Shown here: piece after piece, positions 46,033-57,603 of the stretch | Numbering within the stretch: the stretch's first letter is position 1 | Layout of the letters: the number at the start of each line of letters is the position of its first letter | Source: Pogonophryne albipinna | Lineage: Eukaryota > Chordata > Actinopteri > Perciformes > Artedidraconidae | Reading direction: 5' to 3' | NCBI GenBank assembly: GCA_028583405.1 | Contig: CM053243.1 | Span: 38,073,498-38,137,497 of the forward strand | DNA length: 64,000 nucleotides | Made by a program: the position numbers and the translations under genes | Notes under the pieces: generated by a model | The model's input: only the letters and a program-made list of their open reading frames with translations | Told to the model about the DNA's origin: nothing | Database searches by the model: none

Positions 46033-47218
46033 TATCTTTTCTTAACTTTATTTTGCTACAAAGATTGCCCTCTATCCGTGAGCTCTTATTTTACACACTC
46101 TTCCTATTACAAATGAAGTAACATCCTGAGTAACCACCGTGAATCAATCATTTATTACATTGAAACAAAGACAAAGTCCAAAGGCAATATTTTGTTTCCA
46201 AGCTGCATATAACCTCCAACAAACTCAATCAACCTTAACTTTCAAGGATTAGCTCTTGAATGCTCCTTCTTGACGTCACTCACCTTGAATCCATTCCCTC
46301 ATCTGTCTGGATCGGCAGCTTTCCTGCCCATGACGCCGTCTTTACGGGACAGCTGGCAACGTTTACCTTGGTGAGAGAGACTGATGGGCTGTTTTGGCTC
46401 AGTGGAGAGAACAGTGCTCCAACCTTTGGGCCGATACTCAGACTGATGTTTTCAAATTGTTCAGTAAACTTATTGGATAACAACATTTGATTACACAAGG
46501 ATCCAGATGCAATGCAGAGACAGCAAGAAGGCAAAAGTCGATGGTGAGAGAAGAAGCGGGTTTAGTAAGCTGAGGAGACACATATGCATGAGTTAAAATA
46601 TGTCATCTTCCAGCAAGACATTTTCAGGATGCAAGACAATTTTAAAGTCAGTCAACGTGTTATTGAATATCTAGACAATAAGCTAATTGTGTTAACTCGA
46701 CCGTACAACTCAACACAGTCTCACTCCTAACTCAACCAGACTACATGTAAGGAGAGGTAAAATTGAAGGGAATAATTCATAATGAATGTACATAAACCTA
46801 AGGAACTAACTTTAGCATATTTTCTTACAAAGTAAGCCAAAAAGCATTGAAAAGGCAAAAATACATTTTGCCCTGTTTTGTAGAAACCAAACCAATATAT
46901 TGTATGTAACTTTAAGGCTGCAGCCACACGAGGACGATTACGGTCGTATCTGCTACAGTTCTCTATCAGATAGACAGTTCGGCCACACAAAGCCAACATG
47001 GAAACGCATAAAACGATAACGATAATGGGTCCCAAGGTGGGTAGATCTGCGAACGAAACGCTCTGGGAGGGCAAACGGCCGATTTACGATAATTTCCTGA
47101 TAACGATGACGCAATAGCCCCAGTGTTTCAAGCCAGGTCCCGGTATCTCGCAGGACAGTGCACCCAGTAGGAGCTTCCTGCTAGATTTGATCGTTATGGA
47201 CATAAACGCGAGTGAAGT
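46033..47218. other. Unassigned spacer with a possible DNA-transposon end
   Basis: From about 46917 the sequence (ggctgcagccacacgaggac) looks like the start of a Harbinger-type MITE, but its partner end is not seen. The rest has no gene I can support. Confidence 0.35.
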
Positions 47219-48915
47219 CTAATCGGCAGTGGCGGCGCCAGGGTATGGCTGGGGTAGGCTACAGCCATACCAAGAAATGGCTTAGCCCCACCTTAGCCCC
47301 ACCATGAAAAATTATGTTAAAGTAAGCATGTTGAGAACACGGATTGTGAAAATCTACCGACCGTGTCCACAACACACAAACTGATCCAGTGCACGTTACT
47401 GACGCAATATGGTTGAGACCATTCGGGTTTATGCTAGAAGAGGGGTGCAAGGAATAGTCTAAGTAGTGGGGGAGTTTTATACACTAAAGGTGTGGAAATT
47501 CTCTTGCGTTATAATAACAGCGCGGCCGCGGTCAGATCAAAATGCCTCCGAATGTAATTTCAATAGACCTACAGCCAATCAGAGCAACGAAACGTTGGGT
47601 CTGCGTCATGCATTACTGATACGTCACGTTCACAATGAAAAGTCCCCAAACTCGCGCTGAGTAAATTGCACAGACAGCAGAAATTCTAGGATTAATTGTA
47701 TATTTCGGATGGATAGATTTGTTCTTAACCTGTTAAGCCCGAAGGTCCCCGCCGGCGGGTACTTTAGTTTTTTTTTTCACGACACTGTGTCTCAGGGGAT
47801 CTTAATATTTAAGAACCTATTAATGTGTTATACCAGATTAACGGGAATAATCTCAGCTAACTGACAATACAAACCATTTTTACCAAAACAAAACACAAGT
47901 CTCATAAGAAGCATCTAAATGACCCGAGCGAAAAATGCTAACCTATTACTGCACCGATAATCACTCCTAACTCCCTTCTCCTAATATTACTTATCCTATG
48001 TGCACATCCAACACATCGTTTATGAGCAGGCATTCTGCAGCAATGAAGGCAGAAAGGTGCAGAAAAATGTTGCAAAGAGAGGTCCTCAGAGGACTTTGGC
48101 TTGTAACAGCAAGAGAAGACTAATGTGCACTCTGGTTAGCCGCTTTCTTCATCACGATGAAGTCACCACCATTATAAATGGGAAATCTGGGGAGATTAGG
48201 AGAAAGGGCCAGATATTTCGGAAGAGAGCCTTAACAGACACAATGGCAAATGTGTATAAACGATTTCTGTCAGAGAATCCCAGGCACAGCCTTTCAAAGT
48301 CCCAATTTTTTAAACTTAGACCATTTTGGATTGGCCAGAGAAAAGTTACAGATAGAGAAACATGTGCTTGCAAAATACATGAAAACGTTGGCTTAAAAAT
48401 AAAGAAGCTGCACCAACTTGGGGTTATAGGAACATCATCCCCAAGAGACATAGTACAGACTATTGTCTGTAGTGATGAGGAAAAGTCCTGCATGTACAGA
48501 ACATGCAGCAATTGCAAGGATAAGACAATACAAACAACACTGGATCCTTCCACAAAAGTAACATCATTGTTTGGGAGGAGTGGATCAATAAATCTGTACT
48601 CGTAGCACAGAAAAGCAAAGATGGGTCCACTCAAGAGAGGGCGGTGAGAAAGGTGTTTCTTGAAAAGAGGCATACCTCCATTGACAAACTAGTGGAACTC
48701 ACACAGGACCACCTCTCAAACTTCTCACGACACATATACAACATAAAGCACCAGTTTGAAAGACTGAGGAAATTGAGAGAGACCCTGACCCAAAATGATG
48801 TAGTAGTTCACATTGACTACAGTGAGAACTATGCTTGTAAATACACAAGGGAAATAAAGGAAACTCACTTTGGAGGTGGCAACGAGCAGGTAACCCTCCA
48901 TACTGGAGTAATCTA

Positions 48916-49784
48916 CACTGAACAAAAATATAAACGCAACACTTTTGTTTTTGCTCCCATTTTTCATGAGATGAACTCAAAGATCTAAAACATTTTCTAT
49001 ATACACAAAATAACCATTTCTCTCAAATATTGTTCACAAATCTGAAAAAATCTGTGATAGTGAGCACTTCTCCTTTGCCGAGATAATCCATCCCACCTCA
49101 CAGGTGTGGCATATCAAGATGCTGATTAGACAGCATGATTATTGCACAGGTGTGCCTTAGGCTGGCCACAATAAAAGGCCACTCTGAAACGTGCATTTTT
49201 GCTTTATTGGGGGGGGGTCTGGGGGGGTCCGAAAACCAGTCAGTATCTGGTGTGAGGGGTAGGATTAGGGTTAGGGGTAGGGTTAGGGTTAGGGTTAGGG
49301 TTAGGGTAATGTTGTGAATCGAGTGGCCCATGGTGGTGGTGGGGTTATGGTATGGGCAGGCGTATGTAATGGACGACGAACACAGGCCACTCGATTCACA
49401 ACATTACCCTAACCCTAACCCTACCCCTAACCCTACCCCTACCCCTCACACCAGATACTGCCTGGTTTTCGGACCCCCCCAGACCCCCCCAATAAAGCAA
49501 AACTGCACGTTTCAGAGTGGCCTTTTATTGTGGCCAGCCTAAGGCACACCTGTGCAATAATCATGCTGTCTAATCAGCATCTTGATATGCCACACCTGTG
49601 AGGTGGGATGGATTATCTCGGCAAAGGAGAAGTGCTCACTATCACAGATTTCTTCAGATTTGTGAACAATATTTGAGAGAAATGGTTATTTTGTGTATTA
49701 TAGAAAATGTTTTAGATCTTTGAGTTCATCTCATAAAAAATGGGAGCAAAAACAAAAGTGTTGCGTTTATATTTTTGTTCAGTG
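48916..49784. mobile_element. Tc1/mariner MITE carrying telomere-like repeats
   Basis: Long palindromic element: CACTGAACAAAAATATAAAC at the left, the inverse at the right, flanked by TA (48914..48915 and 49785..49786). The arms (ggtgtggcatatcaagatgc, aggccactctgaaacgtgc) are a well-known fish Tc1 MITE. No transposase. It interrupts the transposase ORF of the TTAA element. Confidence 0.9.
49252..49450. repeat. Inverted interstitial telomere-like repeats
   Basis: Runs of (TTAGGG)n-like sequence at about 49258..49308 and the inverse (CCCTAA)n-like run at about 49404..49446. They face each other across a ~95-bp spacer in the centre of the MITE. Imperfect units such as ttaggggtaggg are mixed in. 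Confidence 0.85.
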
Positions 49785-51806
49785 TATCTTAGTAGTGGCA
49801 GGGTGGAGTCATTTGCATCTCTGTCAGCCTGTCTTCAGCATGATGCCATAGCCACATGGGCACACATTATCCCAGTGCTTCAGAGCATTCGAAAGGAGCA
49901 TCCAAATGCCAGGAACATCCACTTCATCTCTGATGGTCCCACGTCGCAATATCGAAATAGAACCAACTTTTACCTGGCCTCTACAGTGCCCTTCATGCAA
50001 GGGTTTGAAAAAGTGATGTGGAATTTCACAGAGGCGTCACATGGAAAGGGTGCTCCTGATGGAGTGGGTGGAGCCCTTAAGAACCTAGCAGACAGAATTG
50101 TGTCCTATGGCACTAGCATTCCCGATGCCAACACTCTTTTTGAGCAGCTGAAGCTCAATTCTTCTGTAAGGCTGTTCAAAATAACTGAGGAGGATATCAA
50201 CAAAAGTGCTGAATTAGTACCACCGTCCCTGAAGGCAGTACCTGGGACGATGAGAATTCATCAGGTGAGTCAGTTCAAAACAACACAGTTAGAGGTCAAC
50301 AGCCTAAGTAACTACATAACGATACACATTTATTTTCTACTTGCCTAGTTTCTTAAAGGTTATATCCTGTAAACTGTCAACCATAGATTGAGTATTCAAT
50401 TATAGTTATTAAGGGTTAATATGTCGGATGCCAAATGGAAATGACTAAACAGGAGTTTTGTCGGTTTGTGATGCTGAACAACAATTAAATTAGTCTGTTC
50501 TCTATGTTTTTACAAACATCAAATGTAGCACCATAATTAGCCTTCTGCACTATATTTTGGCTTTTAGTGTTTTATATATATAAAAAATTGAATAATGTGC
50601 ATGAAATGTTACTTATAATACGCTGTGTACTCGCCGTGTTGTTGTTTGTGTTTGTTTCTCAGGTGGCGTGTTAGATTGGTCGTGTTGAACGTAGCTCTGT
50701 TCTTTCCACCACGCGGAACCTCCGCCTTGCAAACACTGCATCTGGCTGTTACACTGCCTTCGCTTTCAATTTTATAATATTTCCAAACTCCTGAAATTTT
50801 CTCTGTCCCGACTCCCGAGTCACCAGCTGAACGTAGCCTCTCGTTAGCTTACTGCTACTATTAGACACTGCGTGCCCACTCTGTTGCCAGATTTGAGAGA
50901 AATAAGCAACCAGGTCTGAAAACAAGCCCAAAAGAAGCAACACATACATGTGTAATTTTAAAACAAAACTAAGGCCTCGGGATGACTTTAAGACGTGAAC
51001 ATGGTCATTTTTGTTTTGTAACATTAAATAAAATAATACAAATATTTGATAAAAAAATAAATAATTAAATCCCGATCCCCGATTTTTTTCTCCCGATTCC
51101 GATCTTTTGAAAATCACATGATCGGCTCCGATCCCCGATCACGTGATCGGATCGGGACATCTCTAAAACCAGGGGTAATCCAGACCAGGGAAGTGTCCTG
51201 TATTTGCGGCTGTGCATGTGGATGCTTTCACCCAAAGGAGTTCCACTTCAGAGAGGAAGTGAATGTGGAGTCAGAGCCTGTTTTAGAAGTGGGAAAGTGG
51301 GTCCTTGTGGAATATGAGACAGAACTCTTCCCTGGGACCATCACACAGGTAAGTAGAACTTGTTAGAGATTGTGACACTCCATGCTAATGTTAAATGTTT
51401 AGTCCTATCCTGTAACTTTTGTTTTACGTATTTACTCTACAGATTGAAGGTGAACAGTATGAGGTGCGGGAGAAAACAAATTCTACGTTCCCTCTATGAA
51501 ATTTGATGGAGAGAAAGTTTGGTACTTTTTGGAAGACATCAAAAGTATCATTCCAGAGCCACTACCTGTCACATCCTCTGCACGACATTTCAGTGTTGCA
51601 GCTGAGATCTGGGCTAAACACACAAAGAAACGTATGTGAGTGAGTGAGTGAGTGAGTGAGTGAGTATTAAATAATTTCATGTTTGAATTGAAAGAGTTCA
51701 CATGTTTTAAATGTTTCTCTTTTTTTGTTATTTGCAAGTGAAGTGCAAGGGGTTCATAGGATTCACAGTTTTGCACTTCTTTCAGCCCTTCTTGTATTGT
51801 GTATTG

Positions 51807-53173
51807 CAGCGACGTGCGGTCAGGGGAGGCAGGTGAGGCAGAGCCTCACTTGTCATTCTCCAATGTAACGGAAAAAAAGAATAATAATACAAATAATAAT
51901 AATAATAAAATGTGTCCACTGATCTGTGTTGTAAATGTGATTTCTGTATGATTCCAAACGCTTTTTATAGTAAAAATCGGCTAATTTGCCGAGCTCCGCT
52001 ACAACTACAGGGAGCGATGAGATTGAGAAGTGAGGCAGGGACGAGCTCTGCCTCACAGAAGCCCACAGTAACTTGCTGGAGCACAGGCACTAATTTAGCG
52101 CGGGCACTTATTTTGTGAGCGCGCTCAAGCCAGTTACTGTGTGGTGAGGTGAGGCACAGATGAGCTCTGCCTCACCTCAGAATGCGTCACCCCACAGAAA
52201 CTGTCTAGAAAGCGGGCCCTAAGCGCATGCCTGCACCATCTCACTGTATGTCACCAATGTAATGTTTGTAGATCCCTTTATTACATTTATCCTCGCCATC
52301 CATAGTCTCTAAATAATTTATTGCACGTATATATGATATTTAAGCTCGCTGGTCTCATCATACAACGGCAATGAAAAAAGCACCAGGGGAGGCAGCCATA
52401 ACTTCTGCCGCACTGAAGGGGGCGCAAGTGAGCCCACAGGTTCTTGTTGCTACTGTTATTCTACGCAGAGACGGTACAAACAACAAGCTAGGCTTTTGAA
52501 ACTAGAGGAAGATAAGGAGGACTTTTACAAAAAAGTAATAAAGATTGTTGTCCAGAAGGCTAGCATGGACTTCATCTTCAAGTCAAGGTAAGACCACATT
52601 TGTAATGAAAATTGGATCTTACTAAGAGAGAACAATCCAATATTTAGATTTTGGGTAGGCTATCCTTTTGTTGAACGGTCTGTTTAAAATGAATCGAAGC
52701 ATCAGACTAAAAAAGCTTTTGAAAATAACAGAATATTTCGATTAAAGGTGGGGTAGGTAAGTTTGAGAAACCGGCACGATATACACTTTTTGTTATATTC
52801 CATGGAATGCTCTTAACATCCCGATAGCAATGAATATCTGAAGTGCTTTAACAAAAAATACATAAAAACATTACATCTGTGGAAGCCGTAGTACTGTAAA
52901 AAGCACGACCACTCATTTTAGCCGGCCCGGCTAAAATAACCTGCCTGTCAGCCTTTCATCTGTGCACAAACTTATCTCGTGCCCTCATTGGTCATGTGCG
53001 CGTTCGTGTGTGTTGGAGGAGGGGCTGTGTATTTTCAAATTCTAGTGCACTCGAGCTGGTTTCTCCAAAATTACCTACCCCGCCACCTTTAAGGTCAAAA
53101 TATATAATATTTGTAAATCTGACTCTGAAAGAGTCAGTGCCTCACCAGCCATAAACCTCACCGCACGTCACTG
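51807..53173. mobile_element. Non-autonomous hAT element nested in the TTAA element
   Basis: Begins CAGCGACGTGCGGTCAGGGG and ends accgcacgtcactg. The exact 8-bp duplication is GTGTATTG (51799..51806 and 53174..53181). It includes a short coding-looking patch near 52470..52590 but no recognisable transposase domain. A TTAA MITE is nested at 52746..53088. Confidence 0.85.
52746..53088. mobile_element. TTAA-flanked MITE (Kolobok-like), uninterrupted copy
   Basis: AGGTGGGGTAGGTAA ... ttacctaccccgccacct between TTAA at 52742..52745 and 53089..53092. It is the clean version of the copy at 42408..43005 and fixes its true ends. Confidence 0.85.
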
Positions 53174-53181
53174 GTGTATTG

Positions 53182-54263
53182 TGTTTTTCACAATGTATTG
53201 TGTTTTTAGCACGTTTTTATTTGTATGATGTTTTAATGCATTGTCTAGCATTTTGTGACTTGACGCTTTATACATTCATCTTATTTACTTACTATTAAAT
53301 TACATTTTTGATTGTTTATTAAATATGATTGTAAATTGTAATTGTTTGAGTTATATTGTTATATCCTCCTAAGAATGCATGAATAAAATCTACCATATCA
53401 ATTAACATTACCGAAATTGTGAAACTAATTTCCGAAACACGAATATTATTACCGAAACATGTGACAATTATAGGCTATTTATATAATTAACAAATTATAT
53501 TTTGCTTTTTAATTAGTGTGCATAATAAGTGACAAAATGTATATCAGTGTAGCAGCAGGACTTTTAAAATATGTCAAGTTTCCACAAAATATTTTTTAAA
53601 AAACGGCTTTTGGATCAAAGGGGTAGTTGCGGTAATGAGGTAAATGAGTTAAATGAAATAAATGCATTTATGTAAAAAAACAAAATTCCCTGGGTTTCAT
53701 GCAAATCTGTACAGTCATATCAAGATTTCATATCAAAATTATAAATATTGTTTTGCTTTTCTAATGTTTTGGATGTTTTGTAAAGTTGCGGTAATGACAT
53801 TTTTCAATTACTTTTTTTGGCAAATGTGAAATAAATGTGACATACTGTCAATATATAGCTTCCATATTTATAGTCCAAATTACCTAAGATCTTGGTATTT
53901 TACTTTAAAAAAAAAGAAATAATAATAATTTTTTAATTATTCATCTTTGAAATATTTGAAACCAGGATTTTGTGAGAATGACCCTATTACTTATCCTAGG
54001 TGCACGTCCAACACATCGTTTATGATCGCAAGGAGACGCAGAATCTAACGGTGCCCACCTCAACACTGAAAGATACAAACTCGCGACATTATCAACAAAA
54101 ACGTACATCAAAACAAGTGGCGCTATAGGTAGCCCACAACGCTAACATGGCTTACCTTCGTCTTTGTCTGGTCTAAACTGGTATTCAATGGCATTAAAAC
54201 GATAAAAACGATGGTGTAGTTAATCCATAGGTTAATCCAATGTGACTGCGTCCCCTTTAGGCC
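53182..54263. other. Interior of the TTAA element, AT-rich
   Basis: AT-rich sequence with scattered attaccg / gcggtaatga motifs like those at 61.1-61.7 kb. At 53989..54027 it repeats about 40 bp of the region just before the transposase (attacttatccta, gtgcac, tccaacacatcgtttatga at 47986..48027). No gene. Confidence 0.45.
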
Positions 54264-54686
54264 GCAAGGTGAACCTCGAAAAGTCCTTTAGAAAAGAAAT
54301 CCCGCTCCACAGAAGTGGAACTACATAATCTTTAGTTCATAAAAAAGAACGAGTCATGCTTATCCACCAAAAAAAAGTTTGTCGCTAAAATTCCTGTCAA
54401 TTCTTCTAGGCACGTAATTATTGGCTGAACTAGTCCCTTCAAAGCGTAATAATATCTTGGTCAAAAGTAGTGCCACGGTTCGTCACGTGATCGTGCTACA
54501 CCAATTGGGTAGCTGCATATTGTCAACAGAAGTGAAAGATGGCCGCCTACATGGTTACGCTAAACCAGACCAAATGGATTCTAAACAGTGCTGTATGCTT
54601 GTTTTATGTCATGTTTTGTCATATGTCTTAATACATCACTAAGTCCGAGGTATTTGCGTTATATACGCGGTATTTGTGAGAGGTTT
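54264..54686. repeat. Left arm of a ~420-bp inverted repeat
   Basis: Inverse of 55612..55673 plus 56585..56942 (the right arm is split by a hAT MITE). It includes cacgtaattattggctgaac, gccacggttcgtcacgtgat and gcgttatatacgcgg. The two arms bracket the cysteine-rich gene. Confidence 0.85.
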
Positions 54687-55049
54687 TACTATCTGGGAAC
54701 AGAGGTGACCATCGAATCAACATTGGCTAGCAGCGTTTATCAGCCAACTCCAGCTACAACAACATTCCTGGACTATCATGTTCGCATCGCTAGGTTCATT
54801 GGCTGAGCTCGTGGATTATTCCATTAGACTGAGGACTTTTTGTCTGTCTGTCTGTTGTTATTGTTACCCTGTACACGTTAAATGCACTCTTAAAATAAAC
54901 ATGACTTGATTTCATACATAGCTGCGTCCAAGAAGAAGGTTAACTTGTTACGTTAAGTAACACAACACTGATGAACCATAAAAACGAGATTTATTACAAA
55001 TATAAAAGGTATGACATAGAAAACAGTACAAAACAGAATAAGGACACTC

Positions 55050-55622
55050 CTATTCCTCACTGTCAGTGTCAGGGTAGTAATCGTTCTCTTCCTCTGTTTC
55101 TTTTTTATTTGCACAATTTGAGCAACGACATAAGTCTGTGCAAGAGAGTCCTGCAGAGAAGCATGAACATCTGCCTTTCACACAGGCAGACTCTTTGCAG
55201 CTGCAGTGTATCACATTCAACACACTGTCAGGGGCAGGATTTCTTGTCATCCAGGTGACGTGTAAGTTCCCATCCTCTATTTCCCAACCATATCCAGCAG
55301 GTGATGGAGCATTTATTTCTCTTTTGAGACAGGACCTCATTATTGCTGCCTGGTAATTTGCCCTTTTGCAGTGCTGATGGAGGGCATCAGGAGTAGGGGG
55401 AATGCTTAATTCTGGCAAGGCCGATGATGCCATACAGAAAGCCTTGTACCTAGCATCATTTACATTTTCGGCTGCTGGCTGATCATATAGGTGACATACA
55501 TACCGGCAAAGAAGTGCAAATGTTGATTGCTCCAAGTTAAAGTTAGTACCTAAACTTCTAAAAGCCTTAAGGTAGTCATATTTCTCACATGCAACAGCAA
55601 ATGACTTTCTTTTACCTCTCAC
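55050..55622 (-). CDS. Cysteine-rich (CXC-like) protein of the TTAA element
   Basis: An open frame of about 190 codons on the minus strand. The N-terminal half contains FAVACEKYDYLKAFRSLG and ALLCRYVCHLYDQP, then PDALHQHCKRANYQAAIMRS and GYGWEIEDGNLHVTWMTRNP. It ends in a Cys cluster (CSCKESACVKGRCSC, LSCTDLCRCSNC) and an acidic tail. Similar proteins (LHQHxKRAxxQA, GWxW, CxC clusters) are frequent as uncharacterised, transposon-associated proteins in animals. The first codon of the open frame is GTG, so the true start is a spliced upstream exon or a later Met. Its 5' end lies just inside the right inverted-repeat arm. Function unknown; zinc or DNA binding is a guess from the cysteines. Confidence 0.6.
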   Translation of the reverse strand: MRGKRKSFAVACEKYDYLKAFRSLGTNFNLEQSTFALLCRYVCHLYDQPAAENVNDARYKAFCMASSALPELSIPPTPDALHQHCKRANYQAAIMRSCLKREINAPSPAGYGWEIEDGNLHVTWMTRNPAPDSVLNVIHCSCKESACVKGRCSCFSAGLSCTDLCRCSNCANKKETEEENDYYPDTDSEE

Positions 55623-55673
55623 AAATACCGCGTATATAACGCAAATACCTCGGACTTAGTGATGTATTAAGAC

Positions 55674-55950
55674 TAGGGCTGTCAGTCGATTAAAATATTT
55701 AATCGCGATTAATCGCATGATTGTCCATAGTTAATCGCGATTAATCGCACATTTTTGATCTGTTCTAAATGTACCTGAGAGGAATATTTTTCAAGTTTTT
55801 AATACTCTTATCAACATATGAGTGGACAAATATGCTTTATGCTAATGTTTATTATCATTTGAACAATGACAAATATTCTCATGAATATTAAACGCAACAA
55901 CCTCTGAACATTCCAAATATTCGCCTCAATTCAACCTCTCATACAATAAT

Positions 55951-56046
<96 letters not shown>

Positions 56047-56584
56047 TGGATCGTTGGAGCTATGTGCAACTCAAGGCATATGCTGGAACGGGAGCTGCCT
56101 GGACGCTGCAATCATGTTGCGCACTATCCGTGCTGACTTCTCGTACAATGTCCCACTGTCTGGCTTCCTGCATAAAGTCAAGTGCTCGGTGCAGTTGTGG
56201 CGAAATGTCGCTCCTCTGTTTTCATTTAAACAGCTCCTTATATCCGTTAGCGCAGCTAGCTAGCACCAGATGCTAACAACAACAATGCACATAAGGTCTC
56301 TCTCTCGCTCGCTCGGGCCACACATACACACAGCCTCCCGGTCCTCCCGATGGCCAGTCGGTGCCTGCCGGTGAGCGTGGAACTGTGGTCTGCCACAAGC
56401 GGACGGCAGGAGCGGGGCTGTCATTATCAGCTTGTAGATGGTATTTTAAACTCGATGCGCTCTGAAACTACGGGGCGGCCGAGGGAGAACAAAATTACAC
56501 ATGCGTTAATCGCGTTAAAATAATTAGTGGCGTTAATTTTTTTTTGCGTTAACGCGTTATTAACGCGTTAACTTGACAGCCCTA
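55674..56584. mobile_element. hAT MITE with a (GT)n tract
   Basis: Begins TAGGGCTGTCAGTCGATTAA and ends ttgacagcccta. The exact 8-bp duplication is ATTAAGAC (55666..55673 and 56585..56592). Subterminal aatcgcgattaatcgc and inverse cgcgttaacgcg repeats are typical of this widespread vertebrate hAT group. No transposase. Confidence 0.88.
55953..56044. repeat. (GT)n microsatellite
   Basis: About 92 bp of uninterrupted GT repeats within the hAT MITE; overlapping open frames are artefacts. Confidence 0.97.
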
Positions 56585-57603
56585 ATTAAGACATATGACA
56601 AAACATGACATAAAACAAGCATACAGCACTGTTTAGAATCCATTTGGTCTGGTTTAGCGTAACCATGTAGGCGGCCATCTTTCACTTCTGTTGACAATAT
56701 GCAGCTACCCAATTGGTGTAGCACGATCACGTGACGAACCGTGGCACTACTTTTGACCAAGATATTATTACGCTTTGAAGGGACTAGTTCAGCCAATAAT
56801 TACGTGCCTAGAAGAATTGACAGGAATTTTAGCGACAAACTTTTTTTTGGTGGATAAGCATGACTCGTTCTTTTTTATGAACTAAAGATTGTGTAGTTCC
56901 ACTTCTGTGGAGCGGGATGAAACGATAACAGGGTTCACCTTGTGGCCTACTTTGAAATGTTCTGATAATCCATAAGCAATAAAACAGCTTTTCCGTTGCT
57001 TGATATCAGAGCAGCGATATTTCTCCCCTCTAAGGCAAGCTAGCATGCGCAGAGAGGCTACCTTTTTTTTTAACATGAGTGTGTGCGGGACGATTTCCCT
57101 TGGATTCTATTGGCTCTAACGGTCAGGAAGAGATGTCACATGTCAAAATCGAACAAGGGGGGCCAGAGATAAGGAAAATCCACCCAAATGGCCCCAGAAG
57201 AGGTTTTTTTTGCTAAATCTGTCTAAAAAGGTCAAATATCACTTGTTTTGCATCAATCTTGATACAGGGTACTTATTATATATTGTACTTTGGATTCCTA
57301 AAGCTTTTAGTCTACCTTACCATCATCCAAGGGTAGTTTTCACTATAAGTACAAAATATGTTTTGGACGGACACTATAATTTACAGTTTTTTACCATGTT
57401 CAATCTGAATTTTCTTTAAAATAAAAAACATCTATATTGATTCTGACTTTTCTACATCCAACTCACAGGTTTATCATTACTTTGAGAAAAAAGATTATTA
57501 ATTTAACCCTTTTAGAAGGGAAGATATATGGTTCTGGGAATGTCATTTTCGAGCCTGAAACCTGAAAAACAGGCTTGGGGCCTAACAGGTTAATAGGGGA
57601 AAC

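Larger units (their letters stand above)
48031..51639 (+). pseudogene. Broken DDE-like transposase of the TTAA element
   Basis: Exons are about 48031..48915, 49787..50264, about 51165..51348 and 51443..51639, with GT-AG introns. Order of features: basic N-terminal part (KSQFFKLRPFWIG), a cysteine-bearing stretch (CMYRTCSNCKDKT), then candidate acidic residues in VVHIDYSENYACKY, HFISDGPTSQYRN and WNFTEASHGKGAPDGVGG. It ends with a Cys cluster (SCICGCACGCFH) and a small beta-rich tail. Frame breaks lie near 48565 and near 51495, and a Tc1 MITE splits the ORF at a TA; deleting the MITE and one TA keeps the frame (GVIY then LSSGRV). This protein type is common as uncharacterised proteins in fish. 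The D-D-E assignment is inference. Confidence 0.7.
55612..56942. repeat. Right arm of the inverted repeat, split by a hAT MITE
   Basis: Inverse of 54264..54686. A MITE (55674..56584) with the duplication ATTAAGAC interrupts it. The arms differ at few positions, so they are young or maintained. Confidence 0.85.
47729..57589 (+). mobile_element. 9.9-kb TTAA-flanked two-gene DNA transposon, superfamily unresolved
   Basis: Termini CCTGTTAAGCCCGAAGG and (inverse) CCTGTTAGGCCCCAAGCC are flanked by TTAA (47725..47728 and 57590..57593). It carries a plus-strand DDE-like transposase pseudogene (48031..51639) and a minus-strand cysteine-rich protein gene (55050..55622), the latter set between 400-bp inverted repeats. 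The TTAA target and CC start recall piggyBac, but the transposase does not resemble piggyBac proteins I know. It contains four later insertions. An internally deleted relative lies at 40696..41801. Confidence 0.75.

Noticed and set aside
48152..48980. Minus-strand open frames opposite the TTAA-element transposase
   Set aside because: Antisense shadows of a plus-strand gene with clear motifs and splice sites.
49252..49450. A chromosome end or fusion point
   Set aside because: The TTAGGG runs are short, inverted and lie wholly inside a Tc1 MITE with TA duplication, so they are interstitial.
47729..57589. Calling the TTAA element a piggyBac
   Set aside because: Target and terminal CC fit, but the transposase motifs do not resemble piggyBac proteins as I know them; left unresolved.
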